Source of the DNA: an uncultured Bacteriovoracaceae bacterium
Lineage (GTDB): Bacteria; Bdellovibrionota; Bacteriovoracia; Bacteriovoracales; Bacteriovoracaceae
Reading direction: 5' to 3'
NCBI GenBank assembly: GCA_938034385.1
Contig: CALHLC010000048.1
Location: 1 to 64,000, forward strand
DNA: 64,000 nt
Shown: piece by piece, positions 8,989-18,581 of the stretch
How the letters are laid out: every line of letters begins with the position of its first letter
How positions within the stretch are numbered: position 1 is the first letter of the stretch
The notes under the pieces: model-generated
Databases searched by the model: none
Told to the model about the DNA's origin: nothing
What the model saw: only the letters and a program-made list of their open reading frames with translations
Program-made: the position numbers and the translations under genes

Positions 8989-10254
8989 ATGTCTGTAGCA
9001 AAGATTGAAGTAAATGGAAAAATTTATGAAGCACCAATAACAATTGGTAGTGAAGGTGAAGTTGGGATTGATATTAGTAAGTTCAGATCTCAAACTGGAT
9101 CGATTACACTCGATGGTGGATTTAAAAATACAGGTGCTTGTACTTCAGACATCACTTTTGTGGATGGAGCAAACGGAGTTTTAAGATATAGAGGATACGC
9201 CATAGAGGAGCTTTGTGATAAATCAAACTTTCTTGAAGTTTCAAATCTCTTAGTTAATGGAGAATTACCAACAAGTTCATCACTAAATGCGTTTGCTGAT
9301 AAAATTGAAGAGGCCTCAGTGCTTCCTGAAGGGATTCACAATATAATTAAATCTTTTCCAAAGTCAGCTCATCCTATGGGAGTTTTATCAAGTGCTCTTT
9401 GTGGACTATCTGGTTTTTTTCCAGAAAAAGATTATGGGAGCTTAACTCAAGCCGATTATGATGAATTGATTCCAAAAATGATGGGTTATATAAAAATGAT
9501 TGCAGCTGCTAATTATAGACATAATCAAGGGCTAGAAGTAGGTAGAAGTGATAGCTCTTTAAGTTATTGTTCTGATTTTATAAATTTAATGTTTGGAAAA
9601 ATTGATGATGATATAGCTGAAGCACTAGATGTCTTATTTATTTTACATGCCGATCATGAACAAAATTGTTCAGCTACAGCTGCTAGGGTAGCTGGTTCAG
9701 CTCAAGCAAATATCTTTGCAAGTATGAGCTCTGGGGTAAATGCTCTTTGGGGACCAAGGCATGGTGGAGCAAATCAAAAAGTAATTGAGATGCTTGAGAT
9801 GATAGAAAAAAATGGTGGTGATTATAAAAAGTTTATTGAAAAAGCTAAAGATAAATCAGATCCATTTCGATTAATGGGCTTTGGTCATAGAGTTTATAAA
9901 AACTTTGATCCTAGAGCTAAGATTATAAAAGTTTATTGTGAAACAGTTCTAAATAAACTAGGCGTAAAAGATGCGACACTTGATATCGCTAAAGGTCTAG
10001 AAGAAGAAGCTCTTAAAGATCCATACTTTGTTGAAAGAAAGCTATATCCAAATGTTGATTTTTATTCTGGAATTATTTATAGAGCTCTTGGGATCCCTAC
10101 AAATATGTTCACTGTAATGTTTGCTATAGGTAGACTGCCTGGTTGGATGGCGCAATGGAAAGAGTTATTAACTCAAAACATGGCAATTTCAAGGCCTAGA
10201 CAAATCTATACTGGGAAAAATCTAAGAAGTTATACTTCTATAGAATCTAGATAA
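8989..10254 (+). CDS. gltA: citrate synthase (type II, hexameric class)
   Basis: This protein condenses oxaloacetate and acetyl-CoA to citrate, the entry to the TCA cycle. It carries the family marks WGPRHGGAN with the substrate His, GFGHRVYKN with the second catalytic His, and NVDFYSG with the catalytic Asp. The N-terminal beta-domain (EGEVGIDISKFRSQTGSITL) is typical of Gram-negative citrate synthases. I chose the ATG at 8989, giving 421 residues, because GAGGGAG stands 8 bases upstream and the homologous sequence begins there. An in-frame extension back to 8920 is possible but unlikely. The next gene starts directly after the stop. Confidence 0.95.
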   Translation: MSVAKIEVNGKIYEAPITIGSEGEVGIDISKFRSQTGSITLDGGFKNTGACTSDITFVDGANGVLRYRGYAIEELCDKSNFLEVSNLLVNGELPTSSSLNAFADKIEEASVLPEGIHNIIKSFPKSAHPMGVLSSALCGLSGFFPEKDYGSLTQADYDELIPKMMGYIKMIAAANYRHNQGLEVGRSDSSLSYCSDFINLMFGKIDDDIAEALDVLFILHADHEQNCSATAARVAGSAQANIFASMSSGVNALWGPRHGGANQKVIEMLEMIEKNGGDYKKFIEKAKDKSDPFRLMGFGHRVYKNFDPRAKIIKVYCETVLNKLGVKDATLDIAKGLEEEALKDPYFVERKLYPNVDFYSGIIYRALGIPTNMFTVMFAIGRLPGWMAQWKELLTQNMAISRPRQIYTGKNLRSYTSIESR

Positions 10255-11289
10255 TTGTTAAAATTTCCAATTGAATTTGATCAAATTAACTCAGAAGCGC
10301 TAAGTCCTTTTGAAAGTGAATCACACTTAATTAAAGTGCTTAGTTCAATGAGTGATAGGTTTAATCTTCAAAGAGATAAAATTGATCAAAATTATTCAGA
10401 TGAAGAGAAAATCTCAGCATATCTTTGTTATTTCTTCTCTACTAATATTCAAAAAATCCCAGCATGTTTAGATCGTCTGCAACCAGAGTTAGTAAAAGAA
10501 ATAGGGCAATCAAATATAATAGATTTTGGAACTGGCCCAGGAACAACTATCTTTGGGTTACTTCATTACTTTGATGACTTTAAAGGAAGTTTAGTTGGGA
10601 TTGATTCATCAAAACTCATGCTAGATCAAGCTAAGAAGATTCAAACAAACTTTTATAATCAATATACTATTTCTTTTCAGAGTCATTTGAATTCACTGCC
10701 AGAGGGTAATAGAACATTATTTTTTAGCAATTCATTAAATGAAATAGGAGTAGACTTTGCTACTAATATAATTAGGAAGTTAAACCCTGAACGCGTGATA
10801 CTCTTAGAGCCTGGGACAAAGGAGAGTTTTTCGCATGTAAGATCAGTGCAAAAAAATCTTTATACTTTACATTTTAATATTGCCTATCCTTGCTCTCAAA
10901 GCTGGCCTTGTACTTTAAGTGAATCAAATTGGTGTCATCAATATGCTCAATTAAGTTTCTCATCAAGTATTGAAAGATTAACTCAGAAAATGAAAAAAGA
11001 TAGAAGAAGTTCTCCACTTGTTTTTCATGTTTATTCTAAGCATATTATAAAGAAAGACTCTCAAACGATTTTTCGGTACTTGGGTGAGAATAAATTTTCT
11101 TTTGAGTTTGAAATTTGTAATGATCAAAATGAGATAGAAAAGCATCAGATTTTAAAAAATTATCTAAAGGGCCATGGAATTAAGAAATCAAAAATGAAAA
11201 ACTTATTTATAGCTGGTAATCAAGTTAAACTGAAAGTTATTAAAGAGCTAAAGAGTGGTTTTTTTCAAAGTGAAATAGAACTTACTTAA
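10255..11289 (+). CDS. Rsm22-like SAM-dependent methyltransferase
   Basis: This 344-residue protein has a class I methyltransferase core. IDFGTGPGTTIFGL is the SAM-binding loop and GIDSSKLML the second acidic strand; RVILLEPG follows. A cysteine-rich insert YPCSQSWPCTLSESNWC then matches the CPH-x-CP-x-WCHF pattern of Rsm22, a family linked to the mitochondrial small ribosomal subunit. Bacterial members are thought to act in ribosome maturation, possibly with a metal or Fe-S cluster on the cysteines. The start is a TTG right after the citrate synthase stop, without a clear ribosome-binding site, so translation may be coupled. The 3' end overlaps the converging protease gene by 8 bases. Confidence 0.75.
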   Translation: MLKFPIEFDQINSEALSPFESESHLIKVLSSMSDRFNLQRDKIDQNYSDEEKISAYLCYFFSTNIQKIPACLDRLQPELVKEIGQSNIIDFGTGPGTTIFGLLHYFDDFKGSLVGIDSSKLMLDQAKKIQTNFYNQYTISFQSHLNSLPEGNRTLFFSNSLNEIGVDFATNIIRKLNPERVILLEPGTKESFSHVRSVQKNLYTLHFNIAYPCSQSWPCTLSESNWCHQYAQLSFSSSIERLTQKMKKDRRSSPLVFHVYSKHIIKKDSQTIFRYLGENKFSFEFEICNDQNEIEKHQILKNYLKGHGIKKSKMKNLFIAGNQVKLKVIKELKSGFFQSEIELT

Positions 11290-12205
11290 TGATTCCATAG
11301 TAAATTGTTTTCGTGTTTTTGACTTCATCATAACAAGAGATTTTTTCTTCACTAATTAGTCCCTCTTGAATTAGCTTGCCAAGAAAATCTATGTTTTTGA
11401 TAACTCTTAATGGAGCACTGAAAGATTTATTCTTTTGTGAAGAATTAGAACTATGAATTGCGATAAGTTCATTGAACTGATTCATTAAAGGACCTCCAGA
11501 GTCTCCTTGAGCAGATATTGACCCTTTACTTGAAAGATATTTTTGAGGGTCATAGGATGAACCAGAGTTATCCCTCGTTAAAACATATAAGCTATTTTTA
11601 TAATCAACACTGATATTAGCTTCGGTGAATGTTTTTGTAGATGAGTTAAATAGTAATTTAAAATTGTCCCAAGCAGATTCAGTTAATCCAAAACCTGTTA
11701 AGGATGCATAATCAAGATTGTTGACTTTGCACAATGAGAGATCAGTAATGAGTTCATCTGTGATAAACTTTGAACTTTTTTCATCTAAGATAATAGCAGC
11801 TATATCAAACCTGGAATGCATTCTTAGCATCTTTCCGTCTTTATCAGAACTTGAACCATGTGGAACCTTATAAACTCCTTGGATTTTCAAATCTTTTTGA
11901 TGCTCACCTTTTACATAGATTCGAATACGAAAGTTGTTTGAGTTTAATGAAGTTATTTGACTAGGGTAGCTTTTAACACAATGTTTAGCTGTGAGGATTA
12001 CTCTTTTAGAAACAATAGTCCCTGTACAACTACCAGAATCCCAGTTTCTTCTTTGTTCAAATGAAGGCTTCTTATCACCTAAATAAGGAGCAATAGAGAG
12101 TCTAATCACGCTAGGTCGTTGAGACTTATCTATCTTGATGCCATTTTTTATAAATGCCTGTCCCAATAAAGGTATTATAATAGTTAATAGATGAAGAATT
12201 CTCAT
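11282..12205 (-). CDS. secreted trypsin-like serine protease (S1)
   Basis: This 307-residue protein has an N-terminal signal peptide (hydrophobic to about residue 17) and an intact triad: LTAKHCV with His75, RFDIAAI with Asp134 and GDSGGP with Ser236. The classical GDSGGP box separates it from the V8-like protease at 4626. Cysteines flank the His motif (SGSCTG and HC), as in chymotrypsin-fold enzymes. Only about 35 residues lie between signal peptide and the first core strand, so any propeptide is short. It is probably periplasmic or released, with prey or protein degradation as a possible use. It ends tail to tail with the Rsm22-like gene. Confidence 0.87.
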   Translation of the reverse strand: MRILHLLTIIIPLLGQAFIKNGIKIDKSQRPSVIRLSIAPYLGDKKPSFEQRRNWDSGSCTGTIVSKRVILTAKHCVKSYPSQITSLNSNNFRIRIYVKGEHQKDLKIQGVYKVPHGSSSDKDGKMLRMHSRFDIAAIILDEKSSKFITDELITDLSLCKVNNLDYASLTGFGLTESAWDNFKLLFNSSTKTFTEANISVDYKNSLYVLTRDNSGSSYDPQKYLSSKGSISAQGDSGGPLMNQFNELIAIHSSNSSQKNKSFSAPLRVIKNIDFLGKLIQEGLISEEKISCYDEVKNTKTIYYGIIK

Positions 12206-12363
12206 TACTCTATTTTAGAGGATTTTGTCATTATATAAGAGTTTTACGTACTATTTACTAGATAATGCCTAAAATCTAGACGCTTCCTGAAATAACTTCA
12301 TTCTTATGAGTTCTAAAGCTTTTGAGGTCCTAGAATAAGATAGATATATTTTAGGAGTAAAAA

Positions 12364-14829
12364 ATGACTATCACAATTAAATTATTAGTTCTTACCTTTT
12401 TGGTTTCGTGTGGAAATGCCAATCTTTTTGATGGAGATTTAAAATCAAAGAAGCCAACAAGCCAAAGTGCCCAAGAGCAAGAGTATTTTGAAGAAGGTCT
12501 TGAAGAAGAAGAATGCGTTGATGGCTTTCAGTATATGGATGGTGAAAAGGTAATTTGTGATAAAAAAGAATATATAAAGTGTCATGAAGGTGAATGTGTT
12601 GATGGAGTTGCCTATATTAATGGAGAGATTGTTCTTTGTGATAGCGATGAAAATGAATTTAGAGTTATAGATGATGTGAAATGTGTTGGACTTAAGTGTA
12701 AAGAAAAATTTGATGATATTGACTCATATGAGACGACAAGAATTATAGAAGAGAGACAAGAAAAGAATTCTGATTGGGACTTTGAGGTTGATTCTCGTAC
12801 TCTACGTGAGCAAGCAGAGGTTTTAAGCAATACAAATACTACTCATGACGCCGAAGGTAGAAGAGTTAAGAAAGTAGAAACAAAAAGAAAAACTAGAACT
12901 AGCTCAAGACATGATTCAAATGGAAAAAAGGTTAAAGCTCCCAAGAAAGCTCAGGATCCTAAGTATACTACTTCAAGTCATGATTCTAATGGTAGAAAAG
13001 TAAAAGCACCTAAAGAAGTGAAGGTAGAAGAGCCTAGATATACGACGTCAAATCATGACTATGAAGGTAGACAGCAAGATGTTAAGGAAGAAGAAGTTAT
13101 CAGCACAACTTCATCATCTTATGATTCAGAAGGTAGAAAGCAAGAAAAGAAAGAGACAATAATAGATGTAAAAATAAAGAAGATTGAGTCTTCATCTAGT
13201 TGGGAGCCATGTAAGTCTGATGAGTATAGGCATCATGGTAAGTGTTTAAAGAAGAATGCTCCAATTAGATCAATAAAGAAAGCTCCATCAAGAGTAACTA
13301 AAGTTAAATCAACAACTCCAACGACAAGACCTCAAGCAAAAGTTGTTAAAGTTCCAGCTAAGAAATCAAGTTGGGAGCCTTGTAAGTCAGATGAATATAG
13401 ACATCATGGAAAGTGCTTGAAGAAAAAAGTCTCTATTAAGAGTAAACTAGAGAAAAGAGCTCAAGTTGAATCAGCACCTAGAGTACCTACAAAGAAAACT
13501 CCTGTTAAATCAACAACTCCAACAACTAGGCCTCAAGCTAAAGTTGTAAAGGTTCCAGCTAAGAAATCAAGTTGGGAGCCTTGTAAGTCAGATGAGTATA
13601 GACATCACGGGAAATGCTTGAAGAAAAAAGTATCAGTTAAACCTGCACCTAAGAAAAGAGCTCAAGTTGAACCAGCACCTAGAGTACCTACAAAGAAAAC
13701 TCCTGTTAAATCAACAACTCCAACAACTAGGCCTCAAGCTAAAGTTGTAAAGGTTCCAGTTAAGAAATCAAGTTGGGAGCCTTGTAAGTCAGATGAGTAC
13801 AGACATCACGGAAAATGCTTAAAGAAAAAGGTTGCATCTAAGCCTGCACCTAAGAAAAATACGAAAGTTGAATCAGTACCTAGAGTGCCTACAAAGAAAA
13901 CTCCTGTTAAATCAACAACTCCAACAACTAGGCCTCAAGCTAAGGTTGTAAAGGTTCCTGCAAAGAAATCAAGTTGGGAGCCTTGTAAGTCAGATGAGTA
14001 TAGACATCACGGAAAATGCTTAAAGAAAAAAGTTTCAACTCAGTCTACACCAAAAGAAAGAACTAAGGTTGAATCAGTCGAGAAAATTCCTACAAAGCAA
14101 GGGAGAGTTGAGTCAACAACGGCTACAACTAAACCACAAGCTAAGGTTGTAAAAGTTCCAGCTAAGAAATCAAGTTGGGAGCCTTGTAAATCAGACGAAT
14201 ATAGACATCACGGAAAATGTTTGAAGATGGATAAAGGGAGTGTTGTTGTAGTTAAAGAAGAGCTTAAGAAAACGGAGAAAGTTGTTTGTAAAGACAATGA
14301 GTTCCTAAAAGATGGAAAATGTGTAAAGAATAAAGATAAAAAGAAATCTTCTCAAGAAGTTGCGGATGTTTTTAAAACAAAAGGTTTAACTGATATTGGT
14401 GAGCTACCTAATGCGGTGAAAGAATGTGTGAACGTTGAATCAGTGAAAACTAAGTTGAATTTTGATAATCCTATCTTTGAAGCAATCGTTTTAAATCTTA
14501 ATTATAAAGATGTTCAAGATAAAAAGAAAGTTGAAGAAGTAAGAATTTCTCCATTAAGTCTAAAGCATAACAATGTTTTCACTATTAGCCTGAAAAATAA
14601 TAAAATCTCAACTTTGAAGGCAGATAGATATCATAGTGAAGATTTCATTATGGAACCTTTAGCGGTTGATTATGAAATAGATGGAATGGGTGAGAAGGAA
14701 TTAAAAATTCTCAAGGTTACTTCTTTACAGGGTTCTATTAAAAGAAATTCATATATAGTTATTAGTAAAGATGGAATTCATGCAATTGTTCTTGCTGAAG
14801 ATAATAAGAAAAGCCTTTGCTTTAATTAA
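12364..14829 (+). CDS. repeat-rich lipoprotein with SSWEPCKSDEY modules
   Basis: This 821-residue protein begins with a lipoprotein signal (lipobox LVSC). A Cys-bearing, acidic N-terminal part has two ECVDG-x-x-Y units. Next come five short repeats of the type HDSNGRKVK (residues about 160-260), then six nearly identical 20-residue modules starting SSWEPCKSDEY, joined by Lys/Pro/Thr-rich linkers. A shorter, degenerate module CKDNEFLKDGKCVK follows. The last about 150 residues form a non-repetitive, probably globular domain. Each module has two Cys and could form a disulfide-closed loop with HHGKC. The spacing suggests a stalk presenting the C-terminal domain from the outer membrane. GGAG precedes the ATG. 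The gene ends in a TTAA shared with the stop of the converging gene. Function unknown. Confidence 0.85.
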   Translation: MTITIKLLVLTFLVSCGNANLFDGDLKSKKPTSQSAQEQEYFEEGLEEEECVDGFQYMDGEKVICDKKEYIKCHEGECVDGVAYINGEIVLCDSDENEFRVIDDVKCVGLKCKEKFDDIDSYETTRIIEERQEKNSDWDFEVDSRTLREQAEVLSNTNTTHDAEGRRVKKVETKRKTRTSSRHDSNGKKVKAPKKAQDPKYTTSSHDSNGRKVKAPKEVKVEEPRYTTSNHDYEGRQQDVKEEEVISTTSSSYDSEGRKQEKKETIIDVKIKKIESSSSWEPCKSDEYRHHGKCLKKNAPIRSIKKAPSRVTKVKSTTPTTRPQAKVVKVPAKKSSWEPCKSDEYRHHGKCLKKKVSIKSKLEKRAQVESAPRVPTKKTPVKSTTPTTRPQAKVVKVPAKKSSWEPCKSDEYRHHGKCLKKKVSVKPAPKKRAQVEPAPRVPTKKTPVKSTTPTTRPQAKVVKVPVKKSSWEPCKSDEYRHHGKCLKKKVASKPAPKKNTKVESVPRVPTKKTPVKSTTPTTRPQAKVVKVPAKKSSWEPCKSDEYRHHGKCLKKKVSTQSTPKERTKVESVEKIPTKQGRVESTTATTKPQAKVVKVPAKKSSWEPCKSDEYRHHGKCLKMDKGSVVVVKEELKKTEKVVCKDNEFLKDGKCVKNKDKKKSSQEVADVFKTKGLTDIGELPNAVKECVNVESVKTKLNFDNPIFEAIVLNLNYKDVQDKKKVEEVRISPLSLKHNNVFTISLKNNKISTLKADRYHSEDFIMEPLAVDYEIDGMGEKELKILKVTSLQGSIKRNSYIVISKDGIHAIVLAEDNKKSLCFN
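13195..14230 (+). repeat. six coding repeats, mostly with exact 201-bp spacing
   Basis: The module beginning with TCAAGTTGGGAGCC (TCTAGTTGGGAGCC in the first copy) starts at 13195, 13366, 13567, 13768, 13969 and 14170. The first interval is 171 bp and the next four are exactly 201 bp (67 codons). The linkers are also highly similar between copies 2 and 5, indicating recent duplication or gene conversion. All changes in unit length are multiples of three, so copy number can vary without breaking the frame. Confidence 0.95.
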
Positions 14830-17249
14830 TTATCAAAGATAGTGGGATAAGCACTATCTACATACACATCAGTAATTTTTTTAAATAAAGCAGAGTGGGC
14901 TCCTTTGAGTCCTCTTGCTCTTAATCCTGCATTCGTATTGGCAGGCCTTCTTGATGAAGATCGAACACCTCCAGCAGATTGTGCTGATGCGTGAGCTAGG
15001 CCACCAAAGAGTCCTGAAGATGAATTTGATCCATTTCTACCTGATCTAGATCTTCCTCTTCTATTTGTATTATATGAATTATTACTATCTCTGTTAGCAT
15101 TGTTCGTTTGAGCATTAGCTTGAGAGTTATTAGACCCAGAATGAGTAACTGATTTTAAGGAGTTTGATCCTTTCCCAGAGTTGGCTAAACTTTGTGCTCC
15201 ATTATTAATAGGTTTTGAATTAGCACCCGCTGACTTTACGTTAGCAATAGAATATTGATTGTCACCATTAGCTTGCTGGCTTGATTTTCCTGAATTAGCA
15301 GCTGACCTTGAGTTCGTTGATCTTGAATTATTTGAACTATTAGATGATGCGAATGTTCCTGATCTTCCGTTTACTCCTGATCTTTGATTGATAGCACCTC
15401 TCAAAATACCAGGAGAGTTTAGGTTATTATTCTCAGTATTGGAGTTTACTCCTCCAGGATTTTGATTTGGGTTTTGATTACTAACCTCTGTTCCTCCTGG
15501 CGGAGTATCAGTAGTTAAATCCTCAATGAATTTCTCAACACATGCTTTGCTGCTATTAAAGTAATCAGAACTACTTAATAATTTATAACTCTCTCTAGCT
15601 CTTGATAATGCATTTGCCACCTCATCAAAAAAGATACCTCTATTATTAGACTCTAGATATTTATAGTTAGAAAATGTACTAAGTCCTGTATTATTTGGAG
15701 CGAGAGTTCCCCAAAACATTCCTTTTAAATCTTTAGCTTTATTATTATTAGAGTATAAAAAGAAAAATTTCATAGTCTTAGCTGTGATATTATGCATAAT
15801 TTGTTGAGTTTTATAACATTTATGTTCTGAGCCAACCTTTTCTTTTGTAACACACTCTTTGATTATTCCTAATTCAGGGTAAGTATATAAAGTATTATGG
15901 GTAGAGCTAAATTCAGGACCTGTCGCCCTTTTTACAAAGTTCTCATCATAGTTTTCAAGAAGATATTTTAGGATCAAACCTTTTTCAGTTCCTTTTAATC
16001 GTATTCGTTTCTTTGGTGACATATTAAGAAAGTAAGCTAATTGTTCTCCAGAAAGATAAGTAGGAATTGCTGATCGACCATCAAAACTATTGTATTTATT
16101 TCCTCTGTTTTCATTCCATAACTCCCAGCCTTTAGGAGTGAAATTTTTATTATGTTCATGTAATGGAAAATCGTAAAAATACGTATGCTTTTTAAATTCT
16201 GGAAGTTGAAAGTTAGTGTAAGAAGAAGAAAAAATTAAATCATATGCAGTTATTTCTTGACCAGATAAATCTGCAGTTTCTGCAATAAGTTTTTCAGTTG
16301 GAAGAAACTTATATTCCTTAAGAAAATCAAAAAATCCAGGTTTATTCTTAACTTCTAATTGGTGTGACCAACAAACTTTTGTATCAGATTTGAAAAGTCC
16401 CCAGTTTTTACACTTTTTTCCAGCTTCTCCTAAACTTCCCATTCTAAATCTATGACTATTACTATTTTGGCCTGCAGAATTTTTTTGAATTTTTTCAAAT
16501 GCGTTATAATAACGTTCATAGAAACGATACATTTGAGAATAAAACCCATTTTTTATCTCGATTAATTTAATGCTTAATTCATATTGTTCAGTACTAGCAG
16601 GATCAATGGCCCTTCTTGCTAGTTCAGCTTCTTCGTAATTCTTATTTAGAAATCTTTTAATTCCTTTACCTGTGATTTTTGCTGTTGAAAGATTAGTAAA
16701 GCTTTCTCTCCAAAGTCTTAATTGTTCATTAAAGTGACTGGTAATTCTATTTCTTTTTTTCTGCATACTTTTATTAACTAAAGATGAGTTACCATCGATT
16801 AACTCATTGAGATCTTTTAAAAGATCAAATCTATCTCTTCCTGTAGAGAGAGCAAAAAGGTTTTCAAAAGCATAAATATCTACTGTGTCTTTATGTAATT
16901 GAGCTGAGGCTTGCCTGTGTTCTGGAGTATTAGTAGAGCAACTTTCACCAACATGAAAGTTTCGTACAAACTTATTATTTTGATTTCTATCTATTAAAGC
17001 TACTGTTTCACATCTTCCGGTAACAGGATCTCTTTGTTGTCCGGCCTCACACTCTTTTTCACATTTCTTTCTTTCAGGAGAATACAAAAATCCATTCTCT
17101 TCATCACAATCTGGAATACATTCATTATAATATGCATTAAAAGAATAGTTCACTGGGCATGCTGGTATTGTAGTGGTCGTTGTTGTTGATTCAATTTGTG
17201 CCCAAGAAAAAGTAGAAAGTATTAATAATAATGAGTATATAAATTTCAT
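14826..17249 (-). CDS. large exported protein with Ser/Asn-rich C-terminal region
   Basis: This 807-residue protein has a signal peptide (residues 1-17, cleavage near SWAQ). A run of six threonines and a cysteine-rich stretch with seven Cys in about 60 residues (CPVNYSF to GRCE) follow, resembling the short Cys-loop motifs seen in many predicted surface proteins of this bacterial group. A long mostly helical region (about residues 100-580) comes next. Residues about 585-770 are low-complexity, rich in Ser, Asn and Gly, with repeated NSR/NSG words, followed by a short basic end. It converges with the repeat lipoprotein gene and shares four bases with it. Both are predicted surface proteins and may be related functionally. 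No enzyme motif found. Confidence 0.8.
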   Translation of the reverse strand: MKFIYSLLLILSTFSWAQIESTTTTTTIPACPVNYSFNAYYNECIPDCDEENGFLYSPERKKCEKECEAGQQRDPVTGRCETVALIDRNQNNKFVRNFHVGESCSTNTPEHRQASAQLHKDTVDIYAFENLFALSTGRDRFDLLKDLNELIDGNSSLVNKSMQKKRNRITSHFNEQLRLWRESFTNLSTAKITGKGIKRFLNKNYEEAELARRAIDPASTEQYELSIKLIEIKNGFYSQMYRFYERYYNAFEKIQKNSAGQNSNSHRFRMGSLGEAGKKCKNWGLFKSDTKVCWSHQLEVKNKPGFFDFLKEYKFLPTEKLIAETADLSGQEITAYDLIFSSSYTNFQLPEFKKHTYFYDFPLHEHNKNFTPKGWELWNENRGNKYNSFDGRSAIPTYLSGEQLAYFLNMSPKKRIRLKGTEKGLILKYLLENYDENFVKRATGPEFSSTHNTLYTYPELGIIKECVTKEKVGSEHKCYKTQQIMHNITAKTMKFFFLYSNNNKAKDLKGMFWGTLAPNNTGLSTFSNYKYLESNNRGIFFDEVANALSRARESYKLLSSSDYFNSSKACVEKFIEDLTTDTPPGGTEVSNQNPNQNPGGVNSNTENNNLNSPGILRGAINQRSGVNGRSGTFASSNSSNNSRSTNSRSAANSGKSSQQANGDNQYSIANVKSAGANSKPINNGAQSLANSGKGSNSLKSVTHSGSNNSQANAQTNNANRDSNNSYNTNRRGRSRSGRNGSNSSSGLFGGLAHASAQSAGGVRSSSRRPANTNAGLRARGLKGAHSALFKKITDVYVDSAYPTIFDN

Positions 17250-17389
17250 AGTTTATATTCTCATATATCTAATTATATAATTCTTAATTCTCCATGATCG
17301 GCTTAGATTTCAATGAGTTAGTAGCTTTCTCTCTGTATTCCAGGTTTTAAAGTGCCACCTTTTAGAGGCAATTTAAGACTGAAGTGAGG

Positions 17390-18538
17390 CTATTGAAAGA
17401 AGATTTTTCTTATTTGTTGAGCATATATATTTTCTTTTATTTGCTCTTTTGAGAGTTTTCTTACTAACTCTCTACAGTTAATTGTAGGGTTACCCATTTT
17501 AAAGTCTTTAATACCACTAATATATTGATAACAAGTTTTTAGATAGTGATTAATATACTCTGGAAAAGAAGTACTCAGTTGGTTAATAAAGCTCAAAGTT
17601 GCTTGGCCTTTATCCTTAAACTTTAAATCAGGGAGAGGATCTAGCTTGTTGATTTTTTTTAATATACTAGATCGTTTTTCAGGTCTTACTCTTAAGTGTT
17701 TTAAACTATTCCATGCAAGGTTGGTAAGTTCTTTATCCTTTTGAGAGTTAAGAAGATACATAAGGTTTAAATAATGCTTATCTTCATCTTTAAGACCTGA
17801 AGATAGTAAGATCTTAAGTAAATTGTCTTTATTATCACCTTTGAAATCAATATTATTATATAAACTTGCCGTGAACTTTTGCCAACATGGCTCATTAATA
17901 TTTTCTAAGGTTTCAAATGATTTATTTTCATTAGAATTTTTAGAATCTAGCTTGTTTTTTAAAAGAGCAATAGCCACTGGTTGATCACAATACATTTCTG
18001 AAACGTTAGAATTCATTGCTTTAGAGATAAGCTCCCATGTGAAATCAAAAGGTGATTTATCTAAACCCAGTTGGAAGTATTTTTCTCCTATATTAAAAGA
18101 CTTTGTGAAATGAAAGCTTTTATGTTCAAGAAATTTTTTTAAAACTATATTGGCCTGGATTCTAGTCTTTGGATCATTAAGTTTTTCGACTAACTCATCA
18201 GCGAGTTTATCGGAGAGGGTTTTTACTAAGTTTTTAGATTTTATATCTGGGTTAATACTTAACCTATATAAAACTTCTAAATCAGTTTCAGTAAATTGAG
18301 TTTTTGAAGAATAATTACTCAAGGCCTGGTGAAAGATTGTTTGCCAGGTTTGGTCTCTTTTTGAAGGTATAACATCATAAAGATGTTCAAAGAGTTCAAT
18401 ATGTTTCCCTTGATTATTGAGAACTTTTAGATCACTAATGCTATAGATTTTTTGTTTATTTATCTCTTCTTTGGCAAAGAGCCCAAAGCTTAGAAGCAAA
18501 ATGATTAAAAAGGATTTATTAAGCTCGGAAATCATCAT
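17390..18538 (-). CDS. exported protein of unknown function
   Basis: With a start at the double ATG near 18538 this is a 382-residue protein opening with MMISELNKSF and a hydrophobic run ending LLSFGLFAKEE, a good signal peptide. An upstream start at 18574 would add 12 residues in front of the signal and is less likely. The rest is predicted mostly helical and rich in Lys, Leu and Asn. The pattern of short helices resembles helical-repeat (TPR/HEAT-like) solenoids, but I could not align clear repeats. It is transcribed divergently from putA, with about 45 bases between starts, so the two promoters must overlap. Function unknown. Confidence 0.7.
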   Translation of the reverse strand: MMISELNKSFLIILLLSFGLFAKEEINKQKIYSISDLKVLNNQGKHIELFEHLYDVIPSKRDQTWQTIFHQALSNYSSKTQFTETDLEVLYRLSINPDIKSKNLVKTLSDKLADELVEKLNDPKTRIQANIVLKKFLEHKSFHFTKSFNIGEKYFQLGLDKSPFDFTWELISKAMNSNVSEMYCDQPVAIALLKNKLDSKNSNENKSFETLENINEPCWQKFTASLYNNIDFKGDNKDNLLKILLSSGLKDEDKHYLNLMYLLNSQKDKELTNLAWNSLKHLRVRPEKRSSILKKINKLDPLPDLKFKDKGQATLSFINQLSTSFPEYINHYLKTCYQYISGIKDFKMGNPTINCRELVRKLSKEQIKENIYAQQIRKIFFQ

Positions 18539-18581
18539 ATAATAAGCATAATTTTCAATACCTAGTAGAGTCAAGCATTGT